Positions 13,514 through 17,409 of a DNA stretch of 17,409 bases are shown here, in pieces; position 1 is the first letter of the stretch, and each line of letters begins with the position of its first letter. Under the pieces are notes generated by a model. The model saw only the letters and a program-made list of their open reading frames with translations. It made no database searches and was not told where the DNA came from. Origin of the DNA: CAYTZA01 sp964442365. GTDB taxonomy: Bacteria; Patescibacteriota; Minisyncoccia; Phycocordibacterales; DAORIS01. A program made the position numbers and the translations under genes. The DNA is taken from contig CAYTZA010000011.1 of NCBI GenBank assembly GCA_964442365.1, forward strand, positions 1 through 17,409, read 5' to 3'.

Positions 13514-13948
13514 ATGAGTATTGAGTTACTTTCAATCGTCTACTACACAGTTTCTATTTTTTATCTATGTTCTAGTTTTGTATTACTATTTTTTCCTTAT
13601 TTTATAAAAAAACATATACCCATACTTTTTCCACTCCTTCACTCATTTGATCTTTCTGATAGATGGAATATAACCCATCTTTTTAGTGTAGGAACCATAC
13701 TATTTGGTACCGCAGTACTTTTAACCTACCACACACTTCTTGGTCTATATTTAGCTATTGTGTTTTCTGTCTGGGAAATCTATCTTGCTTTTGCACTATA
13801 TCTAAAAAAAGAAGAACCATTAAATGCTTTTCTACATCTTATACTTCATATTGCTATAATTATCTTTGTGGGACATATAATACTTTCTTTTTATAGCGAT
13901 AGCTTATCTAATATAACAGCAACAGTTATTAATAGTTTTATCTTCTAA
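13514..13948 (+). CDS. Unknown four-helix membrane protein
   Basis: A 144-residue, strongly hydrophobic protein with about four transmembrane helices (roughly 6-30, 55-72, 74-97, 104-127). Short loops carry Lys-Lys (32-33), FDLSDRWN (45-52) and KKEEPLN (98-104). His and Trp residues sit in or near membrane segments (H55, H73, W87, H108, H112, H121), which could hint at a cofactor or redox role, but nothing is diagnostic. I do not recognise the family; a DoxX-like or small integral membrane fold is possible on size and helix number only. It starts 36 bases from the divergent PaaK-like start and ends one base before the second DedA-like gene (TAA-T-ATG), so the two are one operon and probably act together in the membrane. 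Confidence 0.82.
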   Translation: MSIELLSIVYYTVSIFYLCSSFVLLFFPYFIKKHIPILFPLLHSFDLSDRWNITHLFSVGTILFGTAVLLTYHTLLGLYLAIVFSVWEIYLAFALYLKKEEPLNAFLHLILHIAIIIFVGHIILSFYSDSLSNITATVINSFIF

Positions 13949-13949
13949 T

Positions 13950-14543
13950 ATGGAAACATTTGTTGCGCTTATTATACCCCTCAAACAGTACTCGGTACTA
14001 ACGAGCATATTTTTTTCTTTTTTTGGCGGAGAGCCTGCAGTACTTGCTTTAGCTTTTTTGTCAGTACAACAATTTATACACCCCCTTACTCTTGGTATAG
14101 TCGCTTTTACAACAGCTATATGTGCAGAATCATTTTGGTTTCTTTTGGGTCGATCATCTTTTGCAAAATCTATTACAGAACGCATGACACGCTCTTCACG
14201 TGCTATTGATTTTTATAAAAAAATAGACCGAATCGAAAACGGACACTGGTTTAAAATTCTTTTTATTGCCCATATATTTTCTGGCACCACAATTGTTTAT
14301 ATACTACGACTCAGTCGTAAAATAAGTTACACTCGTTTTATTATTTACTGTGCTCTAGTTAATATTATCTGGACACCCACAGTTATACTGATCGGTTGGA
14401 GTGCTGGTAAAGGTTTTAGTATACTTTTAACTATTTTTGAGGGAATACATACTGTTATAAGTATAAGCTTTGTCCTTCTTATATCTGGATATATTGTCTA
14501 TAGACTTTTTACCAAATATATAATCACAAACCTTCGTCCCTAA
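13950..14543 (+). CDS. DedA/SNARE-associated family-like membrane protein (second copy)
   Basis: A 197-residue membrane protein, almost the same length as the DedA-like protein at 7991-8572 and with the same plan. FFGGEPAVLALAFL (24-37, acidic Glu28) comes first, then CAESFWFLLGRSS (58-70, Glu60, matching the GxxxxYxxGR region). A basic amphipathic stretch (about 70-104) follows, then HIFSGTTIVYILRLSRK (108-124), RFIIYCALVNIIW (129-141), GWSAGKGF (149-156) and a final helix. It is more divergent than the first copy: the PGxR element is not recognisable. The family is implicated in moving lipids or lipid carriers across membranes; the substrate here is unknown. It is coupled to the four-helix protein with a one-base gap. 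It converges on the ABC-F gene with three bases between the stops and no clear terminator. Confidence 0.75.
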   Translation: METFVALIIPLKQYSVLTSIFFSFFGGEPAVLALAFLSVQQFIHPLTLGIVAFTTAICAESFWFLLGRSSFAKSITERMTRSSRAIDFYKKIDRIENGHWFKILFIAHIFSGTTIVYILRLSRKISYTRFIIYCALVNIIWTPTVILIGWSAGKGFSILLTIFEGIHTVISISFVLLISGYIVYRLFTKYIITNLRP

Positions 14544-14546
14544 AAA

Positions 14547-16010
14547 CTATTTTTCTAAATCTAAAATTTCATCAATACGAATCTGCTCAACAAACTCTGG
14601 TACGTGACTAACAAGAATCATAGCTCCTTGATATTCACTTAGAGCTTTGGCGATAACTGGAATATGACGGAAATTTATATGGTTTGTTGGCTCATCGAGA
14701 ATAAGTAATCCTGGTTTTTGTAAAACTAAACGAGCAAAAGCCACGAGCCCTTTTTGTCCTTCTGATAAGTTACCAATCTTAGTATGAACCATATCGCCAG
14801 TGATAAGGAAACTAGCTGCTACACTACGAAGTTCTTGCTCAATAATCCTGCCTTCAACAGTACGGAGTACTCCTTCAAGAGATTTATACACCGTATCTTC
14901 AAAATTGAGTGTAGAAAAATCTTGACGATAATATCCGATACGAATACCAGACTGTATACTAATACCATCTTCAGTTTGCGAAGCAATTCTTTCAAGAAGA
15001 GTACTTTTGCCAATACCGTTGGGACCTTTTAGTAAAAGATGTTGATTCTTTTTTAAAGACACATTGGTTTTTCTTTTAACTGGTTTATGATCTCTAATCA
15101 TACTAAACGAAGAGATATGTATGATTTCACCAATCATGTCTTTCTGGGCTGGGATCGTAAAAGATTTAATCGTTTTATCTTCTCGTCGGACATCTACTTT
15201 TTCTTCTTCAAGTTCTTCTGCTTTATCACGCATGCGTTTTGCAACTAAACGCATTTGCCCTCCTTTATTAGCAAAAAAGTTTGCTTTATCTTTATTTTCT
15301 TGAATCTCTTTAGCTAACTGAGCATTTTTTCTATTTTCTTTTTCTAGACGAGCAGCGATTTGTTCAACTACGTTAAAATAGTTTCCTACATATTGCTCTA
15401 CTTTTTTAGTATATATATCAAGATATAACACTCCATCAGAAAAAGAGTTTAAAAAGTCAGCATCGTGGGAAATTACAATACAACTTTTTTTATAATCCAT
15501 AAGAAATCTTTTCAAATGCTCTATACCAGCTTTATCAAGATTGTTTGTGGGCTCATCAAGCAAAAGAAGGTCCGGATCTTGTATAAGTGCAGAAGCGAGG
15601 AGTAAACGTGCTTGTTGACCACCAGAAAAAGATTTAATAATTCTGTCATGAGGAGCATTTAGATGTACAACTTCCAACACGGCATCGATTTTAGGATCTA
15701 TATCATAGACAGTCTGAGAAAAGCTTTTTTGAAAAAAATCACGAACAGTAAGATCAAGCTGATCACGTGGTATTACCTGTCGAGAAATAGCAATCGTGAG
15801 ATTATTGCCTATGTGAATATTGCCCGACTCAGGTTTAATACTTTTAGTAATAAGTTGAAAAATTGTACTCTTACCCGCACCATTTTGACCCATAATAGTA
15901 ATTTTTGTTCCTCGACGTACAGAAAAATCAACATCCTCAAGGATATGTTTATTGTGCCCATACTCAAAAGACACTTTCTCAAACCTCACTATAATTTCAT
16001 TTGTTGCCAC
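14547..16010 (-). CDS. ABC-F family ATPase (GTG start)
   Basis: A 487-residue soluble protein with two ABC domains and no membrane segment, as in ABC-F factors that act on ribosomes (translation rescue or antibiotic protection). Domain 1: Walker A GQNGAGKST (41-49), signature SFSGGQQ (127-133), Walker B LLLLDEPTNNLD (148-159), SHD (181-183). The interdomain linker (about 210-275) is charged, with a coiled-coil look. Domain 2: Walker A GPNGIGKST (329-337), signature NLSEGQKG (414-421, Glu for the first Gly of LSGGQ), Walker B LLILDEPTNHIN (435-446, Asn where the D-loop Asp is usual), SHV (468-470). Start: GTG at 16008-16010, because the first ABC strand begins within ten residues. At 487 residues it is near the short end of the family, lacking a long arm insertion. 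Resistance versus housekeeping function cannot be decided. Confidence 0.9.
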   Translation of the reverse strand: MATNEIIVRFEKVSFEYGHNKHILEDVDFSVRRGTKITIMGQNGAGKSTIFQLITKSIKPESGNIHIGNNLTIAISRQVIPRDQLDLTVRDFFQKSFSQTVYDIDPKIDAVLEVVHLNAPHDRIIKSFSGGQQARLLLASALIQDPDLLLLDEPTNNLDKAGIEHLKRFLMDYKKSCIVISHDADFLNSFSDGVLYLDIYTKKVEQYVGNYFNVVEQIAARLEKENRKNAQLAKEIQENKDKANFFANKGGQMRLVAKRMRDKAEELEEEKVDVRREDKTIKSFTIPAQKDMIGEIIHISSFSMIRDHKPVKRKTNVSLKKNQHLLLKGPNGIGKSTLLERIASQTEDGISIQSGIRIGYYRQDFSTLNFEDTVYKSLEGVLRTVEGRIIEQELRSVAASFLITGDMVHTKIGNLSEGQKGLVAFARLVLQKPGLLILDEPTNHINFRHIPVIAKALSEYQGAMILVSHVPEFVEQIRIDEILDLEK

Positions 16011-16055
16011 AGATACAACAGACTACCGTATATTTCAATAAAGTGCTAGACTCGC

Positions 16056-16061
16056 AATAAT
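16056..16061 (+). promoter_or_regulatory. -10 box of the S4/flavoprotein operon
   Basis: AATAAT on the plus strand, seven bases before the ATG at 16069, within the 58-base divergent intergenic region shared with the ABC-F gene. TATACG on the minus strand near 16030 may serve the ABC-F gene. Confidence 0.35.
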
Positions 16062-16068
16062 AAAGACT

Positions 16069-16239
16069 ATGCGTATCAATCAACATATTGCTCAAAAACA
16101 AAAGATAAATCGAAGGGAAGCCGATGAACTTATAAAACAAGGTCGTATTTTTATAAATGGCAAACGTGCAGTACTCGGAGATAAAGTAATAGAAACTGAT
16201 ATTGTAGAGTTTAAATACAGAAGTGGTATCAAAAACTAA
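16069..16239 (+). CDS. S4-domain RNA-binding mini-protein
   Basis: A 56-residue protein consisting only of an S4 RNA-binding domain. It reads MRINQHIAQK, then INRREADELIKQGRIFINGK (13-32) and LGDKVIETDIVEF. This matches the N-terminal S4 domain of RsuA/RluB-type pseudouridine synthases (RREADELI..G.v.vNGk), but no synthase domain follows: TAA is reached after residue 56 and the next gene starts one base later. It is either a stand-alone S4 protein or the relic of a truncated synthase. The clean operon junction (TAA-T-ATG) and a -10 seven bases before its ATG suggest a functional stand-alone protein. It probably binds structured RNA, possibly ribosomal; the partner is unknown. Confidence 0.85.
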   Translation: MRINQHIAQKQKINRREADELIKQGRIFINGKRAVLGDKVIETDIVEFKYRSGIKN

Positions 16240-16240
16240 T

Positions 16241-17409
16241 ATGGATACAGAGTGGGACGTCATAGTCATAGGTGGAGGCCCTGCGGGCATGATGGCAGCA
16301 GGACGAGCAGCTGAACGCGGTGCCAAGGTTATGCTTATTGAGAAAAATGACAGCCTAGGCAAAAAACTTCTCATAACAGGTGGCGGTCGTTGCAATGTTA
16401 CAAATGCTGAATTTGATAATCGAAAACTTCTAGAAAAATTTAAAGATAATAGTAAATATCTCTTTTCAGCCTTTTCAAAATGGAGCGTCAAAGAAACTCT
16501 TGATTTCTTTCACGTAAGGAATATGGATACAAAAGTAGAAGCACTTCAAAGAGTATTCCCTATTACAGATAAAGCTCAATCTGTATGGAATGTTCTTGTT
16601 GATTACATAACAAAACACAATGTGACAGTTCTTTCAAATAGTCCGGTAACTGGTTTTGAAATACAAGATAAAAAAATTATTGCAGTTAAGATTGGTAATA
16701 AAAATATTAAAGCTAAACAATTTATTTTAGCTACTGGTGGAAAATCTCGTCCAGAAACTGGATCTACAGGAGATGGTTTTGTTTGGCTCAAAGATATTGG
16801 ACATACTGTAATTGAACCTGATAGTGCTCTTGTACCAATCGCTATCAAAGATGTTTGGGTTAAAAAACTTCAAGGAGTCGTTCTGCAAAACACCAAAGTA
16901 TCTCTTTTTCAAAATAATATTAAACAAGACTCTCGCCTTGGAAGAGTACTCTTTACTCACTTTGGTATTTCTGGACCAACGATATTAAATATGAGTCGTG
17001 ACATAGGAGAACTACTTAAATATGGAGAAGTGGTTATTGGACTTGATATACTACCAGAATTTGATCATGGTACACTCAATCAAAAACTTCAAGATATTTT
17101 TAAAGAACATAGCAATAAAAAGTTTAAAAATAGTATCGGTGAATTAGTACCTCCAGCACTCGCACCAATTATTGTAGAACTATCTGGTATTAAACCAGAA
17201 ACATGGAGTCATAGTATTACTCGCGAACAACGTCTTTTGCTCATAACACTACTCAAACATATTCCTTTACACGTTCAAGGTTTGCTTGGAGTAGAAAAAG
17301 CAATTGTCACTTCTGGTGGAGTGGCTCTTAACGAAGTAGATTTCAAGACTATGCAGTCTCGTCTATTCCCTAACCTTTTTCTTATCGGAGACATACTAAA
17401 TATCGATCG
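16241..17409 (+). CDS. HI0933/YhiN-type FAD-dependent oxidoreductase (3' end missing)
   Basis: The gene runs off the right edge after 389 complete codons. The N-terminus has the dinucleotide fold VIVIGGGPAGMMAA (7-20), then the family hallmark TGGGRCNVTN (47-56). Further signatures are ILATGGKSRPETGSTGDGF, RVLFTHFGISGPTIL, and near the edge VTSGGVALNEVDFKTMQS and NLFLIGDILNID, corresponding to the GExLDxDGxxGGYN region. These identify the HI0933-like flavoprotein family (BaiN/YhiN type), whose physiological reaction is generally unsettled; names such as aminoacetone oxidase are carried over. Only the last glycine-rich FAD contact and the C-terminal helix seem to be missing. It starts one base after the S4 gene, without a ribosome binding site, so the two are co-transcribed. 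Confidence 0.93.
   Translation, partial: MDTEWDVIVIGGGPAGMMAAGRAAERGAKVMLIEKNDSLGKKLLITGGGRCNVTNAEFDNRKLLEKFKDNSKYLFSAFSKWSVKETLDFFHVRNMDTKVEALQRVFPITDKAQSVWNVLVDYITKHNVTVLSNSPVTGFEIQDKKIIAVKIGNKNIKAKQFILATGGKSRPETGSTGDGFVWLKDIGHTVIEPDSALVPIAIKDVWVKKLQGVVLQNTKVSLFQNNIKQDSRLGRVLFTHFGISGPTILNMSRDIGELLKYGEVVIGLDILPEFDHGTLNQKLQDIFKEHSNKKFKNSIGELVPPALAPIIVELSGIKPETWSHSITREQRLLLITLLKHIPLHVQGLLGVEKAIVTSGGVALNEVDFKTMQSRLFPNLFLIGDILNID

Noticed and set aside
13479..13535. Longer N-terminus for the PaaK-like enzyme (start at 13535)
   Set aside because: It crosses the symmetric divergent promoter and overlaps the start of the divergent gene; the extra residues have no family support.
15663..16049. 128-residue plus-strand frame opposite the ABC-F gene
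   Set aside because: Antisense to a complete ABC-F coding region and without recognisable motifs.
15997..16491. 164-residue minus-strand frame opposite the S4 and flavoprotein genes
   Set aside because: It is antisense to two well-supported genes and its translation shows no domain.
1..17409. Alternative genetic code (TGA as Gly or Trp)
   Set aside because: TGA ends several frames at natural domain ends, for example the exported esterase, and Trp is encoded by TGG throughout.

Overview
The window looks like chromosomal sequence of an AT-rich bacterium of the Candidate Phyla Radiation (Patescibacteria), most likely the Parcubacteria side. This is inferred from content: small densely packed genes, almost no Shine-Dalgarno motifs, exported proteins carrying PG_binding_1-type domains with IPT/TIG or FN3/LamG modules, an RRM-Gly-rich RNA-binding protein, a DUF5661-like protein and two DedA-like proteins. 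TGA acts as a stop in several genes, so the standard bacterial code applies. I saw no tRNA, rRNA, CRISPR array, transposase or phage gene. A run of exactly 100 Ns (5495-5594) marks an assembly gap inside a kefB-like gene.

Layout. 36-7450 (minus strand): sensor histidine kinase, KefB-like antiporter, a 1288-residue exported LamG/FN3/SASA-esterase protein with a C-terminal peptidoglycan-binding domain, MsrA, and a probable 34-residue membrane peptide. These genes nearly touch one another, but most also have their own -10-like box. 7496-9369 (minus): a terminator, an RRM protein, a DedA-like protein, LexA, and a 68-residue protein that leads the lexA operon. A good LexA operator (GAAC-N4-GTTC) lies upstream at 9406-9421. 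9447-11253 (minus): a DUF5661-like protein, an exported PGBD/IPT protein, a terminator, and a 29-residue Lys/Arg-rich peptide. 11413-13478 (minus): a membrane-anchored SGNH hydrolase whose start overlaps the end of a PaaK/CapK-like adenylate-forming enzyme. 13514-14543 (plus): an unknown four-helix membrane protein followed by a second DedA-like protein, driven from a symmetric divergent promoter. 14547-16010 (minus): an ABC-F ATPase. 16069-17409 (plus): an S4-domain mini-protein and an HI0933/YhiN-type flavoprotein that runs off the window.

Functional themes. Several genes act at the cell envelope: the antiporter with its kinase, two PG-anchored exported proteins, two DedA-like proteins, and the adenylation enzyme with the SGNH hydrolase, which together suggest acyl-group activation or remodelling. 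Stress handling is represented by MsrA and the lexA operon. RNA and translation functions are represented by the RRM protein, the S4 protein and ABC-F. The most pervasive unlisted signal is positional: most genes that could start a transcript have a TATAAT/TACAAT-like hexamer ending about 6-11 bases before the start codon. This suggests that leaderless or nearly leaderless mRNAs are the rule here. One clear Shine-Dalgarno appears at an operon-internal start (SGNH hydrolase).
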